This document shows, in pieces, positions 56,901 to 61,195 of a stretch of 64,000 nt of DNA. Made by a program: the position numbers and the translations under genes. Position 1 is the stretch's first letter. Every line of letters starts with the position of its first letter. A model generated the notes under the pieces. The model made no database searches. It was not told the origin of the DNA and was given only the letters and a program-made list of their open reading frames with translations. This stretch comes from Formicarius rufipectus (Eukaryota; Chordata; Aves; Passeriformes; Formicariidae): assembly GCA_013399695.1 (NCBI GenBank), contig VXAU01000760.1:3465610-3529609 (forward strand), written 5' to 3'.

Positions 56901-57824
56901 AAAGTTGAATGGTATTTTCTAGCCAATTTTCTAATGTCATAAATTATTTTAGAGCTATTTCTACAGGTATTTACCAATATCAGAGAATGCCTTTTTTTCC
57001 CCTTTTGTGAGATGCAATCAATGCAACAAAAACCATGAAATCACACTCACCCATTAATTGTATGTCCTCAGTTGTACAGAAGCCAGCTACTTTCTAGTCT
57101 TTGTTAGTTTCATGCCTTTTCAAGCTGTAGAAAAAGGGCTTAAATGCCGTAACTGTTTGAATTTTCATAAGGCTTCACTATAAATTGTATCAAATCAATC
57201 TGTGTTCCTTTTGGTTTCTCCAAGGTATACCACAGAACATATGGTATGTTAAAAGCTGAGGGACAGGTTGTCATTAAAGAATGTATTGTTGGTTACAGTA
57301 CACAAGCGCTGGCTCAGAAGCTTCTGGCCAAGCATTGGCATCTCCTGGATCTTGTCTGGAAGAATTTCGAGCTGTCCCATTCATAGAGTGCCATGGCAGG
57401 GGGACGTGCAACTACTACACCAATTCCTACAGTTTCTGGTTGGCATCATTAAATCCAAGAAGAATGTTCAGGTAAAGTGTACTTTCCTGCATCCCTGCAC
57501 ATGACAGCCATGCTGCAAGTGCCCAAGGAGACAGTAAGTGCCTGAACAACTTCTGGAGGCTTCCATTGTAATCCCCCTCAGGTTAGACATCCCTCTCTGT
57601 TGGGTTCAAGGTCATTCTGTAGCACACAGATGCTTTCAATGAGCCAGAGATTTCAAGTTTGCTGTCAATAATTCCATACCCAAAATTTCATTCTCTCCCC
57701 CTGTTTTTTAAAGAAAAAAAAATGTTTTCTTTCTTTTAGGAGACCTGTGCCACAGACTTTGAAAGCAGGAGAACTAGAAAATATCATCAGTCGTTGTCAG
57801 GTCTGCATGAAGAGACCAATCTAA
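2957..57824 (+). CDS. COL4A3: COL4A3, collagen type IV alpha-3 chain (whole gene; exon 1 mostly in a gap)
   Basis: A secreted basement-membrane collagen that forms alpha-3/alpha-4/alpha-5 heterotrimers. I reconstructed exons 2-52; every junction keeps the frame and the coding total from exon 2 to the stop is 4932 bases (1643 residues plus TAA). Counting from the first residue of exon 2, residues 1-19 are the Cys-rich 7S start, about 20-1408 are Gly-X-Y repeats with roughly 22 interruptions, and about 1415-1643 are the NC1 domain with 12 cysteines. The identity is alpha-3 rather than alpha-1 or alpha-5 because of FTRHSQTTKIPSC, SCLQRFTTMPFLFC, KALEPHISRC, EGWISLWKGFSF and AGELENIISRCQVCMK, and because each exon aligns with its human COL4A3 counterpart as I recall it. 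Introns 1-18 are phase 0, most of 19-48 are phase 1 (split glycine codon), 24, 25, 29, 37 and 43 are phase 0, 49 and 51 phase 2, and 50 phase 0. The start codon and signal peptide are hidden by the N gap. Confidence 0.97.
2983..16144 (+). other. COL4A3: COL4A3 intron 1 (about 13.2 kb)
   Basis: This is the longest intron. The first 400 bases belong to the CpG island and the rest is AT-rich. I see no conserved exon, RNA gene or confident mobile element in it. Minor features are a run of 17 T at 8957-8973 and a moderately GC-rich patch at 15420-15660. The open frames here are short and look random. Confidence 0.85.
16145..16201 (+). CDS. COL4A3: COL4A3 exon 2 (7S cysteine cluster)
   Basis: 57 bases, phase 0 in and out, acceptor TTTTACAG, donor GTAAGA. 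It encodes SCVCKGKSPCFCDSTKGSK. The C-V-C and C-F-C pairs match the N-terminal cysteine cluster of alpha-3(IV), which cross-links four protomers in the 7S region. The acceptor ends ACAGAG, so a second AG two bases downstream is possible. Confidence 0.95.
16202..18784 (+). other. COL4A3: COL4A3 intron 2 (2.6 kb)
   Basis: No exon recognised. Two stretches differ in composition from the AT-rich remainder: 16330-16720, locally C-rich with short open frames on both strands, and 17420-17590, CpG-containing. I do not recognise either as a known repeat or gene. Confidence 0.7.
18785..18874 (+). CDS. COL4A3: COL4A3 exon 3
   Basis: 90 bases, 30 codons, phase 0 at both ends, acceptor TTTACAG, donor GTAGGT. 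It begins GEKGFPGVPGPPGQRG and is ten uninterrupted Gly-X-Y triplets; the length equals human exon 3 as I recall it. Confidence 0.97.
19811..19855 (+). CDS. COL4A3: COL4A3 exon 4
   Basis: 45 bases encoding GSPGLTGLVGPKGIR, five perfect triplets. Acceptor GATCCAG, donor GTAAGT, phase 0. Confidence 0.96.
20334..20378 (+). CDS. COL4A3: COL4A3 exon 5
   Basis: 45 bases encoding GLPGIPGFSGPPGLP. Acceptor GTCATTAG, donor GTAAGT, phase 0. Exons 4 and 5 are the classic 45-base collagen exon size. Confidence 0.96.
20673..20735 (+). CDS. COL4A3: COL4A3 exon 6
   Basis: 63 bases, 21 codons, phase 0, acceptor TTTGTAG, donor GTACAA. Seven triplets; the P-G-C-N-G cysteine sits where the mammalian chain also has one. 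Confidence 0.96.
21447..21500 (+). CDS. COL4A3: COL4A3 exon 7
   Basis: 54 bases encoding six perfect triplets (GDQGFPGPPGRRGAPGVP). Acceptor TTTTCAG, donor GTAAGT, phase 0. Confidence 0.97.
22274..22300 (+). CDS. COL4A3: COL4A3 exon 8 (27-base micro-exon)
   Basis: Only nine codons, GIDGIKGEK, with acceptor TTCCTAG and donor GTCAGT. It is the smallest internal exon, and the nine-codon size matches human exon 8. Confidence 0.93.
22811..22865. other. Assembly gap, 55 Ns
   Basis: A run of N within intron 8, about 60 bases before exon 9. It does not touch coding sequence. Single ambiguous bases also occur at 23044 and 35608, both intronic. Confidence 1.
22927..23004 (+). CDS. COL4A3: COL4A3 exon 9 (long interruption with a cysteine)
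   Basis: 78 bases, 26 codons, phase 0, acceptor TTGTCCAG, donor GTAACT. It opens with the non-triplet segment GCPADGYSQEYGAKG before regular repeats resume. The human counterpart has an acidic interruption of the same length but, as I recall, no cysteine. Confidence 0.95.
23199..23345 (-). mobile_element. CR1 LINE fragment
   Basis: A GAATA/GAATG-rich tail followed by TTGGAAGGTACCT and CATCTAGTCCAAC matches the conserved 3' end of bird and reptile CR1 elements read on the opposite strand, so the element lies on the - strand. It is 5'-truncated and diverged; the right-hand edge is approximate. Confidence 0.7.
23821..23883 (+). CDS. COL4A3: COL4A3 exon 10
   Basis: 63 bases, seven triplets (GAQGAQGYPGELGPQGPPG...), phase 0. 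The acceptor GATATGAAG is pyrimidine-poor in its last bases but preceded by CTGTTTCTTTTTT. Donor GTGAGT. Confidence 0.95.
24360..24395 (+). CDS. COL4A3: COL4A3 exon 11
   Basis: 36 bases encoding GMPGKAGPPGPK, four triplets. Acceptor TTGTGTAG, donor GTAGTC, phase 0. Confidence 0.95.
24510..24551 (+). CDS. COL4A3: COL4A3 exon 12 (interruption)
   Basis: 42 bases encoding GLMGLKVIGAKGRK, with a V-I interruption that human alpha-3 also has. Acceptor TTTTTACAG, donor GTAATT. The intron before it is only 114 bases. Confidence 0.95.
24753..24830 (+). CDS. COL4A3: COL4A3 exon 13 (conserved interruption with N-glycan site)
   Basis: 78 bases, phase 0, acceptor TTCTAG, donor GTAGTA. It contains GTVIVTLTGPDNMT, one of the best conserved interruptions of the chain, and N-M-T is an N-glycosylation sequon (human has N-R-T at this place). 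Confidence 0.97.
26242..26304 (+). CDS. COL4A3: COL4A3 exon 14
   Basis: 63 bases, 21 codons starting NLKGEKGEKG, so the interruption of exon 13 ends here. Acceptor TTATAG, donor GTAAGT, phase 0. Confidence 0.96.
26510..26595. repeat. Extreme AT tract with a perfect 24-base palindrome
   Basis: About 85 bases of almost pure A and T made of ATTAA/AATAAT units. 26541-26564 is a perfect palindrome and could form a cruciform or hairpin. It lies 50-130 bases before the exon 15 acceptor. Confidence 0.9.
26644..26700 (+). CDS. COL4A3: COL4A3 exon 15 (short interruption)
   Basis: 57 bases encoding GPVGDSQSEKGDQGEPGAE. The D-S-Q-S-E segment breaks the repeat where human has E-S-Y-G-S-E, so the bird exon is one codon shorter by my recollection. 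Acceptor TTACAG, donor GTATGT, phase 0. Confidence 0.95.
28033..28077 (+). CDS. COL4A3: COL4A3 exon 16
   Basis: 45 bases encoding GKPGKEGAPGPPGLP, close to the human exon. Acceptor CTTTGTAG, donor GTAATG, phase 0. Confidence 0.96.
29451..29504 (+). CDS. COL4A3: COL4A3 exon 17
   Basis: 54 bases, six triplets (GQKGEQGRPGLAGRQGAK). Acceptor CATCTCCAG, donor GTATTA, phase 0. Confidence 0.96.
29886..29927 (+). CDS. COL4A3: COL4A3 exon 18
   Basis: 42 bases encoding GMKGNRGPPGACGQ. The acceptor CTGATAAAG lacks a pyrimidine tract close to the AG; the C/T-rich stretch is further upstream. Donor GTAAGT. The cysteine is not in the human exon as I recall it. Confidence 0.93.
29973..30004. repeat. Tandem duplication, 16 bases x 2
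   Basis: AGAATAATTAGAAATT occurs twice back to back in intron 18, 45 bases past exon 18. Confidence 0.9.
30822..30909 (+). CDS. COL4A3: COL4A3 exon 19 (first split-glycine exon)
   Basis: 88 bases, phase 0 in and phase 1 out. It starts TEYYDYVVGEKGDEG, an interruption matching human TEYYD..., then eight triplets. Acceptor TCTTAAG after a good pyrimidine tract, donor GTGAGT. From here most exons begin with the last two bases of a glycine codon. Confidence 0.96.
31281..31316 (+). CDS. COL4A3: COL4A3 exon 20
   Basis: 36 bases, phase 1 to phase 1, four triplets (GPQGPPGVAGTP). Acceptor TTTTGCAG, donor GTATGT. Confidence 0.96.
31654..31818 (+). CDS. COL4A3: COL4A3 exon 21
   Basis: 165 bases, phase 1 to 1. 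It starts GVSRPGLRGPPGFPG and has the interruption TGLCIVG. The donor CCAG|GTGATG is weak. I chose it because it gives exactly the 55 codons of human exon 21 and keeps the frame into exon 22; the stronger-looking GTATGG 12 bases on would give an immediate stop. Confidence 0.93.
32932..33024 (+). CDS. COL4A3: COL4A3 exon 22
   Basis: 93 bases, phase 1 to 1. The interruption RVTFRTG at the start corresponds to human DIVFRKG. It carries the cysteine triplet GCT. Acceptor ATTAACAG, donor GTCAGG. Confidence 0.95.
33749..33844 (+). CDS. COL4A3: COL4A3 exon 23 (C-x-x-C interruption)
   Basis: 96 bases, phase 1 to 1. It contains DDAGVCIDCSYIPG, keeping the C-x-x-C spacing of the human LCTQCPYIPG interruption. 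Such cysteines are thought to add disulfide cross-links in the alpha-3/4/5 network. Acceptor TTTTAG, donor GTAAAT. Confidence 0.96.
34196..34266 (+). CDS. COL4A3: COL4A3 exon 24
   Basis: 71 bases, phase 1 in and phase 0 out. Eight perfect triplets ending GFPGAQ, as in human. Acceptor CTTTTGCAG, donor GTAAGA. Confidence 0.97.
34831..35019 (+). CDS. COL4A3: COL4A3 exon 25 (Lys/Arg-rich)
   Basis: 189 bases, 63 codons, phase 0 both ends; the longest purely collagenous exon. One interruption (GYVYPEG), two R-G-D sequences (FRGDQ, ERGDP) and a strongly basic tail of GSK/GFK/GRR triplets. The triplet pattern runs cleanly into exon 26, whereas human alpha-3 has an extra break near this exon's end as I recall it. 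Acceptor TTCCAG, donor GTGGGT. Confidence 0.95.
35901..36069 (+). CDS. COL4A3: COL4A3 exon 26
   Basis: 169 bases, phase 0 to 1. It contains the short break GYGPPG that human also has, and ends GLPGDAG. The donor is GTTTGT, weak but the only one that keeps the frame and the exon boundary. Acceptor AATCATTAG. Confidence 0.94.
36251..36431 (-). mobile_element. CR1 LINE fragment
   Basis: GTTGAGGCTGGAAGGGACTC, followed by the region ending GGGCAACCTGTTCCAGGGCT, is a recognisable reverse-strand CR1 3' portion. It is diverged and 5'-truncated, inside intron 26. Confidence 0.8.
36956..37048 (+). CDS. COL4A3: COL4A3 exon 27 (interruption)
   Basis: 93 bases, phase 1 to 1. LKGETSRATPLPALPGPQ is an interruption placed as in human (ELSVSTPVPG). 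The acceptor TTTACTGAAG is weak in its last bases. Donor GTGAGT. Confidence 0.94.
38049..38153 (+). CDS. COL4A3: COL4A3 exon 28
   Basis: 105 bases, phase 1 to 1. It contains the G-L-G-F-P-G break that aligns with human GIGFPG. About six residues longer than human, and the K-C-G cysteine recalled in human is replaced. Acceptor TTGTACAG, donor GTAAAA. Confidence 0.94.
39009..39106 (+). CDS. COL4A3: COL4A3 exon 29
   Basis: 98 bases, phase 1 to 0, uninterrupted triplets; GCEGKTG keeps the cysteine of human GCPGKMG. Acceptor TTCTGCAG, donor GTTTGT (non-optimal). Confidence 0.95.
40484..40634 (+). CDS. COL4A3: COL4A3 exon 30
   Basis: 151 bases, phase 0 to 1. It opens GDPGMAIPGEPG, where M-A-I interrupts the repeat as human V-A-M does, then regular triplets. 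It joins exon 31 as L-R-G-D-R-G, creating an R-G-D across the junction. Acceptor GTTGCAG, donor GTGACA. Confidence 0.95.
40742..40855 (+). CDS. COL4A3: COL4A3 exon 31 (cysteine interruption)
   Basis: 114 bases, phase 1 to 1. GKPAECLIGLPG breaks the repeat; human has a Cys-containing break (GRCIEG) in the same exon. Only 107 bases of intron separate it from exon 30. Acceptor TCTTTTAG, donor GTAGGA. Confidence 0.95.
41371..41390. repeat. (TTTG)5 microsatellite
   Basis: Five perfect TTTG units in intron 31, followed by T-rich sequence. Confidence 0.95.
41638..41805 (+). CDS. COL4A3: COL4A3 exon 32
   Basis: 168 bases, phase 1 to 1. One break, PPGLSIPGMHG, and otherwise regular triplets. The first codons read G-G-R. 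Acceptor TTTCTTAG, donor GTAAGA. Confidence 0.95.
42894..42983 (+). CDS. COL4A3: COL4A3 exon 33 (GC splice donor)
   Basis: 90 bases, phase 1 to 1, ten triplets ending GSPGIRG. The donor is AGAG|GCAAGT, the optimal context of a GC-AG intron. The only nearby GT (GTAACC, four bases on) would shift the frame out of the collagen repeat in exon 34. Acceptor TTCCACAG. Confidence 0.94.
43565..43699 (+). CDS. COL4A3: COL4A3 exon 34 (interruption)
   Basis: 135 bases, phase 1 to 1. GPSETLVGIGDKGEQGLKG matches the human interruption GPSEISHVIGDKGEPGLKG. Acceptor TTCTTGCAG, donor GTACAC. Confidence 0.97.
44404..44502 (+). CDS. COL4A3: COL4A3 exon 35
   Basis: 99 bases, phase 1 to 1, 11 uninterrupted triplets; contains R-G-D (GERGDVG). 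Acceptor TTGTTTTAG, donor GTATGG. Confidence 0.96.
45572..45661 (+). CDS. COL4A3: COL4A3 exon 36
   Basis: 90 bases, ten triplets, phase 1 to 1; ends GDMGIPG like human GNMGMPG. Acceptor CTCTTGCAG, donor GTAATT. Confidence 0.96.
46049..46188 (+). CDS. COL4A3: COL4A3 exon 37
   Basis: 140 bases, phase 1 to 0. It contains the break DPGYPSVGPPG, placed as human EPGYSEGTRPGPPG. Acceptor TTTTTCCAG, donor GTATAA. Confidence 0.95.
47089..47215 (+). CDS. COL4A3: COL4A3 exon 38
   Basis: 127 bases, phase 0 to 1, 14 uninterrupted triplets; contains R-G-D (GIRGDTG). Acceptor TTTCTCAG, donor GTATGG. Confidence 0.96.
47492..47572 (+). CDS. COL4A3: COL4A3 exon 39
   Basis: 81 bases, phase 1 to 1, nine triplets beginning GRCGPPGDSG with a cysteine in a Gly-X-Y position. 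Acceptor CTTCTCACAG, donor GTATGG. Confidence 0.95.
48185..48283 (+). CDS. COL4A3: COL4A3 exon 40
   Basis: 99 bases, 11 triplets, phase 1 to 1 (starts GAAGDPGKNG, ends GVKGEPG). Acceptor AATTCACAG, donor GTAACA. Confidence 0.96.
49113..49163 (+). CDS. COL4A3: COL4A3 exon 41 (short)
   Basis: 51 bases, phase 1 to 1, encoding GAPGRGIPGLQGIPGHR. G-R-G is a one-residue deletion-type break. Acceptor TTTTACAG, donor GTGAGT. Confidence 0.93.
50068..50253 (+). CDS. COL4A3: COL4A3 exon 42
   Basis: 186 bases, phase 1 to 1, with the break GMAITGHKGNRG aligned to human GAIIPGQTGNRG. Acceptor ACTTTGCAG, donor GTGTGT. Confidence 0.96.
50490..50660 (+). mobile_element. CR1 LINE 3' fragment
   Basis: GACATGGTTTAGTGGAGGAC, GACTTGACTACCTTAAAGAT, TTTTCCAACC and a final GATTCTGTGATTCC match the forward-strand 3' end of avian CR1, including the ATTCTGTG-type terminal repeat. 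Intron 42. The left edge is approximate. Confidence 0.85.
50960..51090 (+). CDS. COL4A3: COL4A3 exon 43
   Basis: 131 bases, phase 1 to 0. The break GLSTPSMKGSKG aligns with human SHVIGIKGDKG. Acceptor TCTGTACAG, donor GTCAGT. Confidence 0.95.
51517..51589 (+). CDS. COL4A3: COL4A3 exon 44
   Basis: 73 bases, phase 0 to 1, eight triplets ending GFLGFPGVKG (human GFQGFPGVKG). Acceptor GATATGCAG, donor GTATTT. Confidence 0.96.
52214..52285 (+). CDS. COL4A3: COL4A3 exon 45
   Basis: 72 bases, eight triplets, phase 1 to 1, starting GEKGNQGPPGPQG. Acceptor CTCTTTTAG, donor GTAACC. Confidence 0.96.
52407..52526 (+). CDS. COL4A3: COL4A3 exon 46 (interruption)
   Basis: 120 bases, phase 1 to 1. GKVFSIPGSKGPPG is an interruption aligned with human GTLKIISLPGSPGPPG. 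The preceding intron is only 121 bases. Acceptor TTGCTGCTAG, donor GTGATC (weak). Confidence 0.95.
53320..53418 (+). CDS. COL4A3: COL4A3 exon 47
   Basis: 99 bases, 11 triplets, phase 1 to 1 (GPKGVKGLPGRFG...). The cysteine recalled in the human exon (GPCGPRG) is absent. Acceptor CAATTTAG, donor GTACAG. Confidence 0.95.
53998..54210 (+). CDS. COL4A3: COL4A3 exon 48 (last triplets and NC1 start)
   Basis: 213 bases, phase 1 to 1. Six triplets end at GSPG, then the linker TIIAGPARR and the NC1 domain begins GFIFTRHSQTTKIPSCPQG. FVQGNERAHGQDLG is a type IV collagen signature. The human R-G-D-S sequence next to the junction is not present. Acceptor CTCCACAG, donor GTACTG. Confidence 0.97.
54868..55045 (+). 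CDS. COL4A3: COL4A3 exon 49 (NC1)
   Basis: 178 bases, phase 1 to 2. GTAGSCLQRFTTMPFLFC and SRNDYSYWLSTAVVMPADM lie in the first NC1 half. The methionine before A-P-I corresponds to Met93, one partner of the sulfilimine cross-link between trimers. Acceptor TCTTTTAG, donor GTAAGA. Confidence 0.98.
56039..56153 (+). CDS. COL4A3: COL4A3 exon 50 (NC1)
   Basis: 115 bases, phase 2 to 0. RCVVCEGAAMVIAVHSQT starts the second C4-type half; VPSCPEGWISLWKGFSFVM covers the region equivalent to the second Goodpasture epitope of human alpha-3. Acceptor CTTCACAG, donor GTAAGG. Confidence 0.98.
57299..57471 (+). CDS. COL4A3: COL4A3 exon 51 (NC1)
   Basis: 173 bases, phase 0 to 2. YTSAGSEASGQALASPGSCL, IECHGRGTCNYYTNSYSFWL and SLNPRRMF closely match mammalian alpha-3 NC1. 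Acceptor GGTTACAG, donor GTAAAG. Confidence 0.98.
57740..57824 (+). CDS. COL4A3: COL4A3 exon 52, coding part, and stop
   Basis: 85 bases, phase 2 in, ending ATC TAA. RPVPQTLKAGELENIISRC keeps the lysine equivalent to Lys211, the other sulfilimine partner. The chain ends CQVCMKRPI, giving 12 NC1 cysteines in total. Acceptor TTCTTTTAG. Confidence 0.98.
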
Positions 57825-58331
57825 ACAGTGGCCACTCTGGATAGAATATGAAACTCTGCTTTTATTACAAAGAATTGCCTAACTCTGAAGAGCTATAATT
57901 TATTAAAGTCCAGCTGCGTCTGGAAAGAAAATTATAAATTGCCAGTGCAGCACTGTGGTGAGGCAGGGCAAGTTTGACTTTTGTCTTTGGCAAATGACAA
58001 AGCACTTTCTTGGATGAAGCCGGTCAAGGCAACCTGCAGGGGCTTCTGCTGAACCATGTTATTTCTGAGCTGCATCTCCACGATAAAACCACAGCACCAC
58101 CAGGTCTTTATTGAAAGATGTTAATGTTGCCTTGTGTCATGTGCTTTTCAAATGGCAAGACAAGCTAAACGCTCCTGTATCAGCTTACATATGTTCAGTG
58201 TTCCAAGTGGATATCATTTAAGATGACAATCTGGCACTTATGAGCGATAGGGTTCAATAGGAAATATTTTCAGTGCACTTTTAACTATATAATTATTCAT
58301 TAAGAGTTGTTTTGGTTTGGTTTTCTTGTCT

Positions 58332-58337
58332 AATAAA
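58332..58337 (+). terminator. COL4A3: Proximal poly(A) signal AATAAA
   Basis: A canonical hexamer 508 bases past the stop codon. The following 40 bases are C-rich rather than GU-rich, so it may be the weaker site. Confidence 0.55.
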
Positions 58338-58802
58338 CAAGTATCTCCCCACTTACCTCACCCTTCCTCTGGCTGGCCAACAGGAATACAATCTTTGTTG
58401 TATCACTGCAATGCTAATTGTTCTTGACTAGCCAGAAAGGGAGCACACCATGCACTGGGCAGGCAGGACAGTGGGGACAGGCACTGGCTGTGTTCTCCAG
58501 AGTGACTGTGGCTAAGGGCTGACTAATTGAAAGTGTTGGGAAGTTTTCTTTAGATTCCATTATTAGATCATGGGATCTTTTAAGTTCTTCAAAAGCTGAC
58601 AGTATTATGATCACATGCTTTCATGTCTCCTGAAGAAAAATTATTTACCATCCCATAATTTGGCATTTTGTTGGTATTAACAATTACTGTATGGCTCAAG
58701 GGCTCCCATGGCATTATCAGGTTATCATCCATCAGGATATTAGTTCTATTATACTTTTAATAGATAACAAAATCTATTATATTTCCACTTTATAATAGTC
58801 CA

Positions 58803-58852
58803 TATTTAAATATTTATCACAAATTATATTCTGTATTTAAATATTTATCACA
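58803..58852. repeat. 19-base direct repeat in the 3' UTR
   Basis: TATTTAAATATTTATCACA occurs at 58803-58821 and again at 58834-58852. Each copy contains AU-rich ATTTA cores. Confidence 0.9.
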
Positions 58853-60365
58853 CATTTCTGCAAATGAAACCATTTATTCCATCCAGTTAAATGTATGCAT
58901 CCAAAATTTTAAAAAGACTGGTATTTAAATTGTACCATCTAAGCACTGACTTATACAAGAGAATCCAACTGTAGATGAACATAAATACTTGAAAAGCACT
59001 TTCATTTACTCATATAACTTATAAAATTGTGGCTCTGAAGTATTTTTTTTAATATTTATAACATTGCACTTGCAAGGCTATTTAAAATTGTAATGTTGAC
59101 ATTGAAAATGTTAATATTTTTAATACTTGCACAATCTATCAGAATTCCAGTATTTAGTGTTACAGAAAAAGCTTAATTCATCTGAATAGGTCTGTAAATG
59201 GACCATTTAAATGTAGGGTCTAGCAATTCAGTGAAATAACCAAGATTTCTCATTTAGGGTTTTTTTTAAACCAGTAAAGTTTCATATTGTTTGTGTTAAA
59301 CTACTTGCATTGTGTTTGTCTGTTTGAATTTTCAGTGTTAACCTAACTAAGAAAAAGTTTCATCTGTGTTCCTTACAGTGGAGATACCATTTACATGGAC
59401 TGAATGGATATTTTAAAATTATTGTTTGCTTGAACAGTCATAGTACTTGTTTGCAAAGTATAATTGTGAAATTGCAGGGTTTTATGAAGAATCTCTATGC
59501 AGATGCACTACTGATAAGAAGGTATTAATGTCAAGTTACTATTTAGTCTTACATTTGAACCAGGCTTGGGGTTGAGGTTGCTTTCCTTAAAACAATCACA
59601 TACTAGATTTTTCCATAAACTCTGAAGTTTGCTTTAAATACTCAAAGACCACAGCTGTTGTTTGTTAGATTTTTGCAGTTTAGTGGTTTCTTTCTTTTTC
59701 ATTAAGGCTCATTACAGTCACCCAAAGGCCCTTGTATACAATATACAACTGATGGTTGTGGAGATCCTTGTAAAACTTACTAGTACAACTTGCAAATGTG
59801 AGTATCTGGGGTTGAAGTCTGCTGGAAAGTGCCAGCAGAGGATATTGTGTAGGGAGAAGGGAATGGATTGTGGTTTTAAAGTCCAAAGGTAAGTTACGAA
59901 GGGTTATGTCTCGTAGTATAGCACATCACTGGAAGTGATGCCTTGTGATGTTTTGGATTCCGCTGCTCACTTTTTGTGTGGCCTTCAACAACTTACTGAA
60001 GAAAGATGTTCATAAATAGCTTTAGATTTTGATTGCTCAAGGTCAGTCTTTCTTTCCAAAGCATGAAATACAACTGCAGGGATACATTTTCGTCCAGCCT
60101 GGCATGCTACAAACTGGACACTGGAAATCAAACTTGAAAAAAGTTGATGTAAACTTCTCTCTGCAGATGCAGATCATGTTATATCCCTACTGCTAAGGAT
60201 TGTTATGAGGATTAGTTAACTCATGTCTGTAACTGCTTTGGGAGCCTTAACTGGAAGGTGCTGATGAGGTGCAAGGTGTTAATATATTGTACTGAAAGAA
60301 TGGACGCATGAGAAATCAGAAATAATGAGCAAACAATGGAGGCTGTATTCTGCTAAATACAGCCA

Positions 60366-60371
60366 AATAAA
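60366..60371 (+). terminator. COL4A3: Distal poly(A) signal AATAAA with GU-rich downstream element
   Basis: A canonical hexamer followed 32-56 bases later by GTTAGTTTTTTGTTGTTG, a good U/GU-rich downstream element. Hexamer and element together make this the stronger candidate for the COL4A3 mRNA end. Confidence 0.6.
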
Positions 60372-60711
60372 AATATTTTGACTAAATAAGAGACCCATTT
60401 CCTGTTAGTTTTTTGTTGTTGTTGTTCTTTCCAGAGCTAATGACCTTGTCTACTATGTATGCATCCCAAAAGAAAAAAAATGTCATCTGATTAAAAGACA
60501 GTAGGTAGAGTGTGCCCTCAAAATGACATTGGCTTTCTCTGACCTGGACTACACCACTGTAAATACTCAAGCTGGATTTCTGTATGCCATCTCTCTTCCT
60601 AGCTACATTCCTACACAGGATGCCGTGATGAGCTGTGGCTTTTTTCTTATCAGCTGGTACAGGGCTGCTGTGGATTATAGTGTGAGAACTGATGGCTGAT
60701 AATTGGTGTTG

Positions 60712-61195
60712 ATACCACACTGATGCTTTGATTGTTGCTCAGTAGTACTTTCAGCCAAGGACTTTCCAGGGGCCCATGCTCTGCCAGTGAGGAGGTGTGC
60801 AAAAAGCTAAGATAGAGCAGGGCCAGGAGAGGTGTCCCAAACTTCCACAGGGCAATTCCACACTATAGGATGTCATGGCCAGTATATAAACTGGGCAAGT
60901 GGCCCAGAAGCGGGGGCCAATGGCAGATTAGAGACAGACTTGGCACTGGTCAGGAGGTGCTGAGCAACTGTGTTGTCATCACTTGTCTTACGTGAGTTTT
61001 ATCTTCTCCTCTCCCTCTCCTTTTTATTACAATTATTATTAATAGTATCGTTATTACTACTTTGTTTTAATTATAAAACTGTTCTTATCTCAACATGAGT
61101 TCTATTTTCTTTTCTTTCTTTTAATTCTCCTCCCCATCCCATGGCAGGGTGGGGTATGGGGAGTGAGTGAGTGAGTGCCTGCCTGGTGTGTGATA
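60712..61195 (+). mobile_element. Degenerate solo LTR of an avian endogenous retrovirus
   Basis: I recognise the order of blocks of a common bird ERV LTR: a left part with ACCACACTGATGCTTTG and GCCAAGGACTTT, a TATA box (TATATAAA, 60883-60890), then CATCACTTGTCTT, a T-rich tract with ATTATTATT, AACTGTTCTTATCTCAAC, CTCCTCCCCATCCCA and a GAGT-repeat end. No gag, pol or env sequence adjoins it, so it is a solo LTR. Both ends are eroded and the exact borders are uncertain. The class (probably ERVL-like) is from memory. Confidence 0.75.

Larger units (their letters stand above)
57825..60390 (+). other. COL4A3: COL4A3 3' untranslated region (probable extent)
   Basis: No gene is visible after the stop. 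The tract is AT-rich with several ATTTA-type motifs and a 19-base direct repeat. The extent is inferred from the distal poly(A) signal; the proximal signal would end the UTR near 58350. A length near 2.5 kb would suit mammalian COL4A3 mRNAs, which have long 3' UTRs. Confidence 0.55.
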
